DNA of 45,918 nucleotides, taken from Herbinix sp. (lineage in GTDB: Bacteria > Bacillota > Clostridia > Lachnospirales > Lachnospiraceae). The DNA lies in contig JAQZBN010000028.1 in assembly GCA_029238935.1 (NCBI GenBank), positions 1 through 45,918 on the forward strand. Reading direction: 5' to 3'. This document shows, piece by piece, positions 1 through 8,345 of the stretch. Position 1 is the first letter of the stretch. Every line of letters starts with the position of its first letter. Under the pieces are notes generated by a model. It did not search any database, was not told the DNA's origin, and saw nothing but the letters and a program-made list of their open reading frames with translations. A program made the translations under genes and the position numbers.

Positions 1-1436
1 GGGGTTATGTCACACGCTTTTAAGATGATTTTTGGCGTTAAGGGACTTGGCTCCTCTTCTTCCTCTTCGTCTTCCGGATCAAGCCCATCCTCTATAATAA
101 CGTAGATTGTAAACCTTTGTTCTCTCATCTGACCTTCTGCTTCTCCCCGAACCGAGATGGTAACAGGATATACTCCGTTCATTCGTTCCTTCTGTAAATC
201 CAATTCAAAGCGTATCCCATAGACGGACTGTTTCCCACCTTCTTTGGTGTCTAAACTTTTTAAACTAAATTTTCTCTCATAGGTCTTCATTTGGAATACT
301 TTATTGTGTAATTCTCCAAATTCAACGGATGCCGTAAGATCTTTCATTTTATCTTTCTCATCCAGCAAAGAAATAAGGGGTAAAATCACTGTTGCCTTAT
401 CATTTTTTATAACAGGTACATATCCTTCTTCATAAGGAGTTTCCATTCCTTCATAAGTATACTTAGTCTCAATTTCAAAGATATTCGCCGGAATTTCACC
501 TGGTGGCTCTTCTTCTTGATTCTGTATAGCAACATAGATGCTTTCCGTATCCGTATATTTCGTACCTTTATCATCTTCATATTCAATCGTCAACAATATC
601 TTGGGCTGGTTTATGGTAAAAGTAGAGGCTGCTTTCATACTAAATTCCACGGATACCGATTGCTCCGCCTCAATCCGCTCCAAGTAAAGTGTCCCAAGAT
701 TTGTAGTAGGTAGAAAGGTTCCTTCTGCATTCTCATAACTTACTTTGATGTTTGAGATCGGTTTTGTTTTACTTTTATTCTTAATCTGTGCAGTAACTTG
801 AAATGTCTCCCCAGGTCCAACGATCTCAGGGTTGATCTGGCAATGTTCCAGTAGAATCGTTACCGGTTCCTGAGGTTGATTTGTATTTCCATTAGGATCA
901 ACTCCATCATTGATGACAATATAGGTGGTAAAAACCTGCTCCACTTCGATATACAGAGGACCGGTAGCAGATTCAATGTTAAGTTTTTTGTAATGTATTC
1001 TTATATTTACAGGATAGGTACCATTCTTTCGATTTTCTTTCAAATCCAAATCAAAATTAACCAAATATACCATCTTCATCTGTCCTTCTGTCAGAGGGAC
1101 TGCGATTGATGATATCTTCTTCTCATATTGCTTTACTACAAAAGGAGTATCCGTTGTTGCTCCGTACTCAACGGAAGCTGTAATCTGTTCTCCTTGAATG
1201 ACCTGAACTCCATCCTGATACAAGGGAAGAACAATCATTGCTTTATTATCCTCAACCTTCGGATTATAACCATCCTGATATGGAGCATTCATATTAGGAT
1301 AAATGTTTTCTGTATCAATGATCAGACCTCCTGATGCTGCTGTTACTCTTGTGTGGGAAAGGAAGTTCGCCATCGAAGAAAGAATTAAGATAACGATCAG
1401 GATTTTATGTAACAACCATTTTATTTTATTGCTCAT
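1..1436 (-). CDS. Secreted repeat protein with CARDB/S-layer-like domains (partial, C-terminus beyond window)
   Basis: The frame is open from an ATG at 1436 to the window edge, about 478 codons with no stop, so the C-terminus is missing. It starts MSNKIKWLLHKILIVILILS, a signal peptide or N-terminal anchor, so the protein is probably exported. Two homologous segments follow, residues about 36-150 and about 320-460. Each has a Y/E-x-GY-x-P entry, an ASVE(Y/F)G motif, a DL..(K/E)R.NG.YPV.I segment and an F(T)xYxVIxDG(L/V)DP exit. Between them is a CARDB-like beta domain (residues about 165-300), and the second segment leads into what looks like another one, after an acidic E-rich linker. The ATG overlaps the end of the ABC ATPase gene by 11 bp, so translation is probably coupled. 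I infer an extracytoplasmic adhesive or scaffold partner of the ABC system. No enzymatic motif is visible. Confidence 0.8.
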   Translation of the reverse strand, partial: MSNKIKWLLHKILIVILILSSMANFLSHTRVTAASGGLIIDTENIYPNMNAPYQDGYNPKVEDNKAMIVLPLYQDGVQVIQGEQITASVEYGATTDTPFVVKQYEKKISSIAVPLTEGQMKMVYLVNFDLDLKENRKNGTYPVNIRIHYKKLNIESATGPLYIEVEQVFTTYIVINDGVDPNGNTNQPQEPVTILLEHCQINPEIVGPGETFQVTAQIKNKSKTKPISNIKVSYENAEGTFLPTTNLGTLYLERIEAEQSVSVEFSMKAASTFTINQPKILLTIEYEDDKGTKYTDTESIYVAIQNQEEEPPGEIPANIFEIETKYTYEGMETPYEEGYVPVIKNDKATVILPLISLLDEKDKMKDLTASVEFGELHNKVFQMKTYERKFSLKSLDTKEGGKQSVYGIRFELDLQKERMNGVYPVTISVRGEAEGQMREQRFTIYVIIEDGLDPEDEEEEEEPSPLTPKIILKACDIT

Positions 1437-2082
1437 CTTCCATCACCTCTTTCATGATTCCCCCATCCATCTCGTATACTTCATCACACAATATCTTAAT
1501 ATCGTCTTTATTATGACTGGCGAGCAGAATCGTTTTCCCTTGCTGCTTTAACTCCAGTATGATTGATCTGATATGCTGTACTCCATGTTTATCTAGTCCA
1601 TTGAAGGGTTCATCCAGAATTAACACCTTAGGGTCTTCCATAATTGCTTGCGCAATACCCAAACGCTGCCGCATTCCTAAGGAATATTTACATACTGGTT
1701 TTTTTAGCTTAGGATCTAAACCCACCTGTTCTAAGATACGTATAATCTCATTTTTTCCAATTTTTCTTCGTAAGGATGCCAAAATCTGCAGATTGCGAAA
1801 ACCTGTCATATGAGGTAAGAAACCTGGAGTTTCAATGATAATTCCAATATCCTCGGGAAAATCGGTTTCTTTCCCAATTCTTTTATGGTTTACTTCAATT
1901 AGCCCCTGATCCGGCTTCATAAATCCGCAAATGCATTTAAATAATACTGTTTTTCCTGATCCATTGTTACCAATAATTCCATACACTCTTCCCTCTTCAA
2001 AGGAACAGCTCACTTCCTTAAGTACCATATCCTCACCAAAGGATTTACTCACCTGATCTACCTTTATCATGATATTTTCCAT
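1426..2082 (-). CDS. ABC transporter ATP-binding protein
   Basis: A 218-residue nucleotide-binding subunit that should power the two neighbouring permeases on the cytoplasmic face. Visible motifs in order: Walker A GNNGSGKT (about residues 38-45), Q-loop region, signature YSLGMRQR, Walker B VLILDEP, and the H-loop histidine in LLASHNKDD. Length and motif pattern match the compact ATPases of ABC-2-type export or bacitracin/lantibiotic-resistance systems (BcrA-like), not importers. The ATG at 2082 has GGAGGA 6 nt upstream and lies one base after the stop of the 327-residue permease. Its last codons overlap the start of the secreted repeat protein. The transported substrate cannot be read from the sequence. 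Confidence 0.93.
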   Translation of the reverse strand: MENIMIKVDQVSKSFGEDMVLKEVSCSFEEGRVYGIIGNNGSGKTVLFKCICGFMKPDQGLIEVNHKRIGKETDFPEDIGIIIETPGFLPHMTGFRNLQILASLRRKIGKNEIIRILEQVGLDPKLKKPVCKYSLGMRQRLGIAQAIMEDPKVLILDEPFNGLDKHGVQHIRSIILELKQQGKTILLASHNKDDIKILCDEVYEMDGGIMKEVMEDEQ

Positions 2083-2083
2083 G

Positions 2084-3067
2084 CTATTCCTCCATTGTTC
2101 CTAAGAAATTAAACTGATACCTCTTCATGCTGTATGTGATAAAAACAATGAGAATAAATATCACTGCTCCAAAGATTAGATACGTATCCCTTAGCCTCGG
2201 AAGAAGGTCGTAACCAAAATTGTGTCGGTGATAAGTTACCTGCCGAAGGGGGGATACCCAGCCACAGATTACATTTGCCAGATATTCCATCTTTCCTGTT
2301 AGATGAAAAGTTACACCAATCCAATCCGGATTAAGTAAAAGACCGAACATGTGAAAGACAAAGGAACTGATGATACCAGCCAGTTGCCCTTTTCGTATCG
2401 ATGCCAGAAACATGCATAACACGGATACCAAGACATAAAGCAGCAATAAAAAGAATACAGATAACAGGCACTCATAGGGCTTCGACATCTCGAAGGTCTT
2501 TAACATAGCCGGTACCGCTATCTTTTCACCTAATTTGGAATACCCAAGAAGTGCAGCAGTCGGACTCCATATATTTCCGACAAAGGCGTTGCGATAACAG
2601 AATACTATTGTTGTAAGTAATATAAAGGATGTATAGAGAAATGTGGCTATTATAATATATAAAAGCTGCCCTAAAATCCATACTCTAACCGGAATACGTA
2701 TAAGATAATACGGAACTGCTCCGTCTAAGAGTGGTAAATCAGCAAAGAGCAGCATGGTAATCAGAGCACTGAGAAGAATTGAGGTCGGGTCACCAAATAC
2801 CCACAGAAAAGGTTCAAATAATTGTATCGTAGTACCTTGTTCCATACTGAAATTCATTACCTTCTCCGTTAATAAAAAACTCATAATCCCTGCAAGAAAG
2901 AAGGATAGAATAATTCTCTTATTCTTTCTCCATCTGCTAAAATGATAATTACAAACCTGCAGAATTTTCAGAGTTTGACAGTTATAACGGTTATTGGAGT
3001 TTGAACGAGGATCAATAACAAGACTGTTACCGATCGCATCCTTTATATGCACTCTATTTTTTTCCAT
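2084..3067 (-). CDS. ABC transporter permease-like membrane protein (second subunit)
   Basis: A 327-residue protein with a cytoplasmic, basic N-terminus of about 50 residues and six or so hydrophobic segments (roughly 52-72, 88-112, 125-155, 195-222, 228-250, 295-315). This is the topology of ABC-2-type permeases without any identifiable catalytic motif. GGAGGG stands 9 nt before the ATG at 3067. The gene overlaps the end of the first permease by 25 bp and ends one base before the ATPase start, so the subunits are translationally coupled. Residues about 1-40 contain a poorly conserved-looking hydrophilic extension. Family assignment rests on context and hydrophobicity; I do not recognise a named family. 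Confidence 0.8.
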   Translation of the reverse strand: MEKNRVHIKDAIGNSLVIDPRSNSNNRYNCQTLKILQVCNYHFSRWRKNKRIILSFFLAGIMSFLLTEKVMNFSMEQGTTIQLFEPFLWVFGDPTSILLSALITMLLFADLPLLDGAVPYYLIRIPVRVWILGQLLYIIIATFLYTSFILLTTIVFCYRNAFVGNIWSPTAALLGYSKLGEKIAVPAMLKTFEMSKPYECLLSVFFLLLLYVLVSVLCMFLASIRKGQLAGIISSFVFHMFGLLLNPDWIGVTFHLTGKMEYLANVICGWVSPLRQVTYHRHNFGYDLLPRLRDTYLIFGAVIFILIVFITYSMKRYQFNFLGTMEE

Positions 3068-3795
3068 ATAGCAATTCCCTCCAGAAGTTGAACAATGGTA
3101 TATAAGATGAGTAAAAATACAATGATACCGATAGAATTAGCTCCAGCATAGTGATCCTGGAGCAGCCATTCTCTTGGATTTAATACAAATAGCCCCTTAA
3201 GATACCTAGTTGTCAGAATGATACAGAGGTATGATGTTAAAAATGGTCCACCGTAGGTCATATAGGTACTGGAACATACTACCCCAAGAAAAGCACCAAG
3301 GCTTGCCCAGAGTGCTCCCATTAAGGAAACAATCAAGGCAAGACTAAACACCTGATAGAAAAGTAGTGTGGATGCTTCCGTAGCTTTACTTTCCAGCGGC
3401 TGATAAACCAGTTTTAGAATACCTGTTATGAAAAGAATTCCCGTAAATACACCAAACCCTCCACAGACTCCTGTTGTTATTACCTTCGAAGCCACATAGT
3501 TCATACGAGTACTTCTGGTAACATGAATCCTTTGAAATCTTGACTGATACTCCTCCAAAAACATTCCGCTGTAGGGTATGGTACTAAGTAGTGGCAACGC
3601 AAATACAATACTTTCTCCCTGCAATGCTTTCTTTAATAAAGATAAGTGATACCCTTCCTGAAGTGAGGTTTTTAACGCATCCTCCGACAAGAATAGACCA
3701 TCCCAAGCTCCCAGAACCACAATTACAATGGCTCCAAGGATACAAAGGAAAAATCGGTAAGACATAATTCCCCGTTCCAGTTCTGATCGAATCAT
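3043..3795 (-). CDS. ABC transporter permease-like membrane protein (first subunit)
   Basis: About 250 residues beginning MIRSELERGIMSYRFFLCIL. A longer frame is open to 3894, but AAAGGAGG with 9 nt spacing fits the ATG at 3795 and leaves a 19-bp gap after the lipoprotein stop instead of an 80-bp overlap, so I place the start here. It has about six membrane segments and a short extracytoplasmic stretch after the first. The cytoplasmic loop EEYQSRFQRIHVTR before the third segment resembles the coupling region of ABC-2 permeases. It sits between the lipoprotein and the second permease in a tightly packed operon and probably forms a heterodimer with the latter. Substrate unknown. Confidence 0.82.
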   Translation of the reverse strand: MIRSELERGIMSYRFFLCILGAIVIVVLGAWDGLFLSEDALKTSLQEGYHLSLLKKALQGESIVFALPLLSTIPYSGMFLEEYQSRFQRIHVTRSTRMNYVASKVITTGVCGGFGVFTGILFITGILKLVYQPLESKATEASTLLFYQVFSLALIVSLMGALWASLGAFLGVVCSSTYMTYGGPFLTSYLCIILTTRYLKGLFVLNPREWLLQDHYAGANSIGIIVFLLILYTIVQLLEGIAIWKKIECI

Positions 3796-3814
3796 AGGAA
3801 TCATCCTCCTTTCA

Positions 3815-5206
3815 TCAATATCCATATCTCCTGTCGAGGATACTTCCATCGATCGCATTAATCGTAAGAATACTGGACTCACCGTATAAATCACTGATAT
3901 AATCCCAAGTTGGAACTAAGGTATAGTCATCTTCCTCCTTATTTTTCACTCTCATAAACCCAAAACGGATTTCCTTTACATGGATTAGAGTTGGCTCTTC
4001 AATATCAGCATATTTAATTAAGACCTGGTTTTTAAAAATATCTTCTATTCTCTGGTATTCCAACAGACTTACATTCTCTGCTACTGCTTTTCCCGGTTTC
4101 ATCGGTGATTCCCAACTAAAGTTCTTAATTCCATGATCAGTAACCATAAAAGTAATCCGTTCAAAACCGTAGGGCATATAATTGATCTCTTCCTCTGAAT
4201 CCGTACCATTGTAAATATCATAGGTTTCCATGATTCCATCGATGGACCTGCTGAAACGAATCTGATAACCAGAATAGCTCGTCGTTTTTCCCATGGAAGG
4301 AAGACCATTTGCCACCGGCTCTACTGAATAGAGCTTATAGTCGTTTTCTTTACCCAATTGCTTTATAATATCAGATGTCATCTGAATGGCTTCTTCCTCG
4401 CTGTACTTACAGGTATTGTCCATATCAGCAAATTCCGCTCCATCCATATCTATGATATTGCTTCTTGTATAAGCTTCATAGCCATCCGGTGTCGTCAGAT
4501 AAAATCCCGCTGCGCAGTAGGAATCTCCTTTTTGAATATAGATACTACCAACTCCATGTTCAAGCTCGGCTTCTCCGGAAAACTCGAGAAACGAAAAACC
4601 GGTGTCCGAAAATATATTATCAGTGATTGGTTTTCTTTCAACAGTATCCGGTGCTTTGGGGATTAAATCTTGCAGGGTTTGTATGTAAGAATCAAATTTA
4701 TCAGCAGCACCTGCTTTCACTTCGGAATCCTTCGTTTGATTAGATTCTTCCGCTTGCTTTTTCCATTCCTGAACTTTTTCTATTTCCGTTAATAATTCAT
4801 CCTTTGTATAGTCTTCCAACGTACGTATTTTATAGAGTTGTTTGTCTTTAAAGAATATTTTGCTTAAGGTAACGATATCCTCCTCAGTATAATCCTGTCG
4901 TACCATCTCATAAACCGGTACTTTTGAAACCTCCGGTATTATTATGGATGCATCAACCTGAATTTCCAGTTTTCCATTGGTTGACTTTAAATCAAATTTA
5001 CTGTTATCCCCTGCTTTTACGGCATCTTTTATACTAACGCTTTCCTCACCAGACTCCCCTTCCTCCTTTGTATTATCTTGAATGACTTCTTCCAGATTTC
5101 CTTTTTGTTTAATACTCTCCTCCTGGGGTGTAGGCTGACATGCGGTTGTACTTATGGTAACTATGGCAGCTAACACAGCTAGCTTTGTTACATGACGTGG
5201 TTTCAT
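3815..5206 (-). CDS. Lipoprotein, first gene of the ABC operon (DUF6034/PepSY-like)
   Basis: A 463-residue protein with a classic lipoprotein signal: basic N-terminus MKPRH, hydrophobic core, lipobox STTAC with Cys about residue 23, then a long charged, E/K/S-rich linker (about 24-65). It should be tethered to the outer face of the membrane. The body contains a lysine-glutamate helix (about 115-150) and ends with the pattern LVPTWDY...LTINAIDGSILDRR, reminiscent of PepSY/DUF6034-type domains that close with an NAxDGSxI strand. GAAAGGAG precedes the ATG at 5206 by 6 nt. It heads the operon, whose promoter region contains two 11-bp direct repeats (5260-5281). I infer a sensor or substrate-binding role for the ABC system. 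Exact function is not recognised. Confidence 0.85.
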   Translation of the reverse strand: MKPRHVTKLAVLAAIVTISTTACQPTPQEESIKQKGNLEEVIQDNTKEEGESGEESVSIKDAVKAGDNSKFDLKSTNGKLEIQVDASIIIPEVSKVPVYEMVRQDYTEEDIVTLSKIFFKDKQLYKIRTLEDYTKDELLTEIEKVQEWKKQAEESNQTKDSEVKAGAADKFDSYIQTLQDLIPKAPDTVERKPITDNIFSDTGFSFLEFSGEAELEHGVGSIYIQKGDSYCAAGFYLTTPDGYEAYTRSNIIDMDGAEFADMDNTCKYSEEEAIQMTSDIIKQLGKENDYKLYSVEPVANGLPSMGKTTSYSGYQIRFSRSIDGIMETYDIYNGTDSEEEINYMPYGFERITFMVTDHGIKNFSWESPMKPGKAVAENVSLLEYQRIEDIFKNQVLIKYADIEEPTLIHVKEIRFGFMRVKNKEEDDYTLVPTWDYISDLYGESSILTINAIDGSILDRRYGY

Positions 5207-5259
5207 ATAAAGCTCCTTTCTGATCTTTCTCTCTTTTATATAGAAAGATTATCAGCCTT

Positions 5260-5281
5260 CTGCATCATAGTTACATCATAA
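5260..5281 (-). promoter_or_regulatory. Two 11-bp tandem direct repeats upstream of the lipoprotein operon (predicted response-regulator site)
   Basis: Plus-strand units CTGCATCATAG (5260-5270) and TTACATCATAA (5271-5281) stand head to tail with exactly 11-bp spacing of the ATCATA core. In gene orientation they read TTATGATGTAA CTATGATGCAG. They lie 54-75 bp upstream of the lipoprotein ATG. A TATATA box follows after about 17 nt (TATATAAAA, near 5237-5242), so the repeats would cover the -35 region, a usual place for an OmpR-type activator. The same unit occurs three times before the response regulator gene at 8190. Confidence 0.65.
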
Positions 5282-5287
5282 TTGAAT

Positions 5288-5320
5288 AAAAAAAGGAACT
5301 GTTGCTTTTGCATCAGTTCC
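5288..5320 (-). terminator. Rho-independent terminator of the first two-component operon
   Basis: On the minus strand GGAACTG and CAGTTCC form a 7-bp stem around a 12-nt loop, followed directly by seven Ts. It lies 6 bp after the stop of the gene ending at 5327. It therefore separates the two-component operon from the lipoprotein/ABC operon, which must have its own promoter. Confidence 0.9.
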
Positions 5321-5326
5321 ATCATC

Positions 5327-6070
5327 CTATTTATCATTATATTTCTTTTCATTTAATATCATATAAAAGCTTTTATCATATAAATATAAAATAACACTTA
5401 ATTTATTTTGCCCATCTTCATATACTACCGGAATGCCCTTACTGTAGTAAGTCGGTAAGGGAAAAGCATCCGTTAGTTCTTTATAAGTAGCTTTTGTAAA
5501 ACCATAATAGGTGCCGATATTCGTTATTAAAGTATTATAATTACTAGCTTCAGCGCTTTGTGCTACTCGCTTTGATGCCAACGACAATATCATTCCGGTA
5601 TCATCATCCATCTGAACATTGATATAATTATTTTTATCGAGAAATGTAATATCCCATACAATCATGGATTTTGAAGGGTCGTCGGAACTTACTACAAATT
5701 TCATTTGAATATCGACTAAATTTTTATTATCATCTAAGTCTTCCTTTTCTAAAGAGATAATTCCTAATTCCTGAAGTTTCTCTAATTCATCTATTAGTTT
5801 ATTGATTACTTGATCTTTTAACTCAAACTTGCTTTGATCATTCTCTATTATGTTAGAGAAGCTGGTTGGATTTAAGTATATCGATAGTTTATCAAATATC
5901 GTCATTTCTTGATAAAAATCAATGTTAGTCTCCTCGATGGTTTCTAAACTGACTTCTCCGATGGTTTGTTGATCCTTCCACGAGGCAAATCGAGCTGGTA
6001 AAAATAGGCAGAGCAAAGAGATATTAACCGTTACAAGCACCATTAAGATATATTTGATCGCTGCTTTCAT
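5327..6070 (-). CDS. Membrane-anchored extracytoplasmic protein co-transcribed with the histidine kinase
   Basis: About 247 residues starting MKAAIKYILMVLVTVNISLL, a single N-terminal membrane segment or uncleaved signal, with the rest predicted outside the cell. The body carries acidic patches (QMDDDTG, KEDLDDNKN) and beta-strand-rich stretches, without cysteines suggesting a lipobox. The frame is open to 6079, but AAGGAG with 8 nt spacing fits the ATG at 6070, which overlaps the kinase stop as ATGA. That placement suggests a kinase partner, in the way that YycH/YycI-type proteins accompany WalK, but I see no clear family match. It is the last gene before the terminator at 5288-5320. Confidence 0.75.
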   Translation of the reverse strand: MKAAIKYILMVLVTVNISLLCLFLPARFASWKDQQTIGEVSLETIEETNIDFYQEMTIFDKLSIYLNPTSFSNIIENDQSKFELKDQVINKLIDELEKLQELGIISLEKEDLDDNKNLVDIQMKFVVSSDDPSKSMIVWDITFLDKNNYINVQMDDDTGMILSLASKRVAQSAEASNYNTLITNIGTYYGFTKATYKELTDAFPLPTYYSKGIPVVYEDGQNKLSVILYLYDKSFYMILNEKKYNDK

Positions 6071-7479
6071 TCTACACACTCCTTAAAATACAAATGAACC
6101 GTGGTGCCTTTTCCCTCTTCACTGTCAAAGTCCATCCGCCCATGGTGCCTCTTCATAATCTCAGAGCAAATGGCTAGTCCTAATCCGGCGCCTCCCTGTT
6201 CTCTGGCTCTCGATTTATCTACCATATAGAACGCTTCCGTAATTCTTGATAGCTCCTCTTTCTTCATGCCTTTCCCGCTATCCCTGATATAAATCCCATA
6301 ACCCCCGTCTTCTTTTCTACCAAGTACTGTTATCTTACCTGCTCCATCCATTGCCTTTTTACCATTATCAATTACATTAATCAAAACGGTTTTGATTAGA
6401 TCGGGTTCTATCATCAGGTACCCATTACTTACTGCTATCTCAAGCGTGATATCTTCCTTGGCAAGGATCGGTAATATTATGCCCCGAACTTCTTCCAACA
6501 GTTGAGTTATTTTTACCTTTTTCAACTCCAGTTCCTGCTTCTGCATGACAATCAGCTCTAGTAGCTTTAGGGACAGGGCTTCTAATCTCATCCCCTCTTT
6601 AAAGATGTAATTGGCTGACATGACCGTCATCTCCGGATTTAATCGGTTGGACCTTAGAATATCTGCATATCCGATGATCGAAGTTAACGGAGTTTTTAAT
6701 TCATGAGCAAAGCTTCCGATAAAATCCTCCTGTCTTTGGGAAGCACATTTTAGTTCCTCGATTTTTTTCTCCAAGCTATCCGTCATTTGATTAAAATTCT
6801 GAGCTAATCTTCCTATTTCATCATCACTTTTGATCTTTACTCTTGCGTTAAGATTACCCTTTGTAATTTTATGAGCTGCCCTGGAAACTTTCTTAATAGG
6901 ATAGGTAAGCCATAGCGAAATGATATAACTGATTATACCATTTATGATAATCAGACCTAATAATAACCTTTTATAGATATCATATTGTTCCGATCGTTCC
7001 TGATAGATCGATGTTATATCTCGAAAACTCTCCAGATAGAAACTCTGTTCCTCTACCGTCAGCATACAGGCAGTTTGAATAAAATAGTGATTTTCTTTTT
7101 GCAAAATGGTATAACCTCTTACATCGGAAGCAATACTGTCCAAAAGCTTCTGATCAAATTTCATGAATTTGCTGGAATAGAGAAGCTCCTTGTTTTGATC
7201 ACTTAATCGATACTCCGTATTCTCGCTCTGAATTCGTTCATTGGAGGATGTCACAAAATCTTTAATCATATCCTCATTATTATTCTTATTCCTTCCATAC
7301 AGAGCAGACATACTTGCAGCGATGGAGTATTGCAGTAATTTATTCTCTTCCTTTGCATTATGTATTTCACGTTCATATGCCGACTCAAACAAAGATGAAA
7401 TCAGTATATGTCCACCAATCGTGAAGGTAATAAGCATCATGATAATTGTACTAAAAAAAACCTTCCACGAAAAATTCAT
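6067..7479 (-). CDS. Sensor histidine kinase (HAMP, HisKA, HATPase)
   Basis: A 470-residue membrane kinase. Order of parts: TM1 (about 8-30), extracytoplasmic sensor (31-167), TM2 (168-192), HAMP linker (193-245), HisKA dimerisation domain with phospho-accepting His259 in SFAHELKTPLTSIIGY, and a HATPase domain with N box around NVIDNGKKAM (368-377), G1 box DSGKGM (400-405) and G2 box GGAGLGL (429-435). All catalytic boxes are intact. It follows its response regulator by 54 bp, with AAGGTGAT just before the ATG, and overlaps the next gene by 4 bp. The sensor domain has no cysteines or recognisable fold, so the signal is unknown. Context suggests it monitors an envelope stress handled by the ABC operon. 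Confidence 0.93.
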   Translation of the reverse strand: MNFSWKVFFSTIIMMLITFTIGGHILISSLFESAYEREIHNAKEENKLLQYSIAASMSALYGRNKNNNEDMIKDFVTSSNERIQSENTEYRLSDQNKELLYSSKFMKFDQKLLDSIASDVRGYTILQKENHYFIQTACMLTVEEQSFYLESFRDITSIYQERSEQYDIYKRLLLGLIIINGIISYIISLWLTYPIKKVSRAAHKITKGNLNARVKIKSDDEIGRLAQNFNQMTDSLEKKIEELKCASQRQEDFIGSFAHELKTPLTSIIGYADILRSNRLNPEMTVMSANYIFKEGMRLEALSLKLLELIVMQKQELELKKVKITQLLEEVRGIILPILAKEDITLEIAVSNGYLMIEPDLIKTVLINVIDNGKKAMDGAGKITVLGRKEDGGYGIYIRDSGKGMKKEELSRITEAFYMVDKSRAREQGGAGLGLAICSEIMKRHHGRMDFDSEEGKGTTVHLYFKECVE

Positions 7480-7533
7480 TGCATCACCTTATATTCACCC
7501 TTCATTTTAAATAAACTAATTAGTCTACCGACC

Positions 7534-8190
7534 TTAAATCAATTCCAGACGATAACCTACTTTATATACCGCAGTGATTTTATCTTCCCAACCAACCTTC
7601 TTACGCATTCTTTGAACGTGAAGATCTACCGTTCTGCTATCCCCCATATAGTCACTACCCCAAATCTTTTCATAGATCGTCTCTCGAAACAATGCGATAT
7701 TCTTATTCTGTATAAATAACAGCAATAGTTCATATTCCTTCATGGTAAGGCTGATTACTTTTCCTCTTTTCTTAACCATCCTTGATTGTGTATCAATATC
7801 CAGATCATCCACCTGGATTAATTTCTCTGTCTTATGATACCTTCGAAGAACAGTTTCCACTCTGGCCAGCAATTCAATAATCTCAAAGGGCTTCGTCAAA
7901 TAATCATCAGCTCCTAATTTTAACCCCTTCACCCGATCAGAGACCGATGATTTTGCTGTGATAAAGATAACCGGTATTCCTAGTGGTTTTATATATTCCA
8001 ATAGCTCATATCCATCCACCTTCGGTAACATAATATCCAAAAGAATTAGATCATACTTGCTGTCTTCGATTCGATTGGCTGCTGTTAGGCCATCATATAC
8101 ACATTCACAATGATATCCTGCATTGGTCAGGCTCAAATGAATTAAATTTGCAATTGCTTTCTCATCTTCCACTACTAATATTCTTAACAT
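7534..8190 (-). CDS. OmpR/PhoB-family response regulator
   Basis: A 218-residue regulator with an N-terminal receiver (1-115: acidic pair E8-D9-E10, phosphorylation site Asp52 in LLDIMLPKVDG, Thr in FITAKS, Lys in LTKPF) and a C-terminal winged helix (about 125-218, ending RTVDLHVQRMRKKVG...YKVGYRLEL). It should bind direct DNA repeats as a head-to-tail dimer. GGTGGA lies 6 nt before the ATG at 8190. Its own promoter region holds three 11-bp tandem repeats (8227-8259) whose unit recurs before the lipoprotein operon, so autoregulation plus control of the ABC operon is the simplest prediction. Confidence 0.94.
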   Translation of the reverse strand: MLRILVVEDEKAIANLIHLSLTNAGYHCECVYDGLTAANRIEDSKYDLILLDIMLPKVDGYELLEYIKPLGIPVIFITAKSSVSDRVKGLKLGADDYLTKPFEIIELLARVETVLRRYHKTEKLIQVDDLDIDTQSRMVKKRGKVISLTMKEYELLLLFIQNKNIALFRETIYEKIWGSDYMGDSRTVDLHVQRMRKKVGWEDKITAVYKVGYRLELI

Positions 8191-8226
8191 ATGTCTTCCA
8201 CCTTCAATGCAACTATTTGTTATAGT

Positions 8227-8259
8227 TTACATCATAATTGTATCATAGTTGCATCATAA
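8227..8259 (-). promoter_or_regulatory. Three 11-bp tandem direct repeats upstream of the response regulator gene
   Basis: Plus-strand units TTACATCATAA (8227-8237), TTGTATCATAG (8238-8248) and TTGCATCATAA (8249-8259) are exactly contiguous, consensus TTRYATCATAR. They end 37 bp before the ATG at 8190. A possible -10, TATAAC (8220-8225 on the minus strand), follows at once, so the repeats would cover the core promoter or the -35. The 11-bp periodicity matches one helical turn and the usual OmpR-family site architecture. Confidence 0.7.
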
Positions 8260-8296
8260 GGAAAGTAACTTTTCACTAGGATTTTATGGGAATAGA

Positions 8297-8342
8297 CAAA
8301 AAAGGATAAGCAGTTTCTGTTTAGGAAACCACTTATCCTTTT
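8297..8342 (-). terminator. Rho-independent terminator after the second histidine kinase
   Basis: Minus-strand arms AAAAGGATAAG (8332-8342) and CTTATCCTTTT (8300-8310) form an 11-bp stem, with a second inner stem GTTTC/GAAAC, followed by a T-rich end. It lies 4 bp after the kinase stop at 8346. Confidence 0.88.
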
Positions 8343-8345
8343 AAC

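Noticed and set aside
876..1551. Plus-strand frames opposite the secreted repeat protein
   Set aside because: They are antisense to a continuous coding frame, rich in Ile/Phe/Ser as expected for complements, and lack ribosome binding sites.
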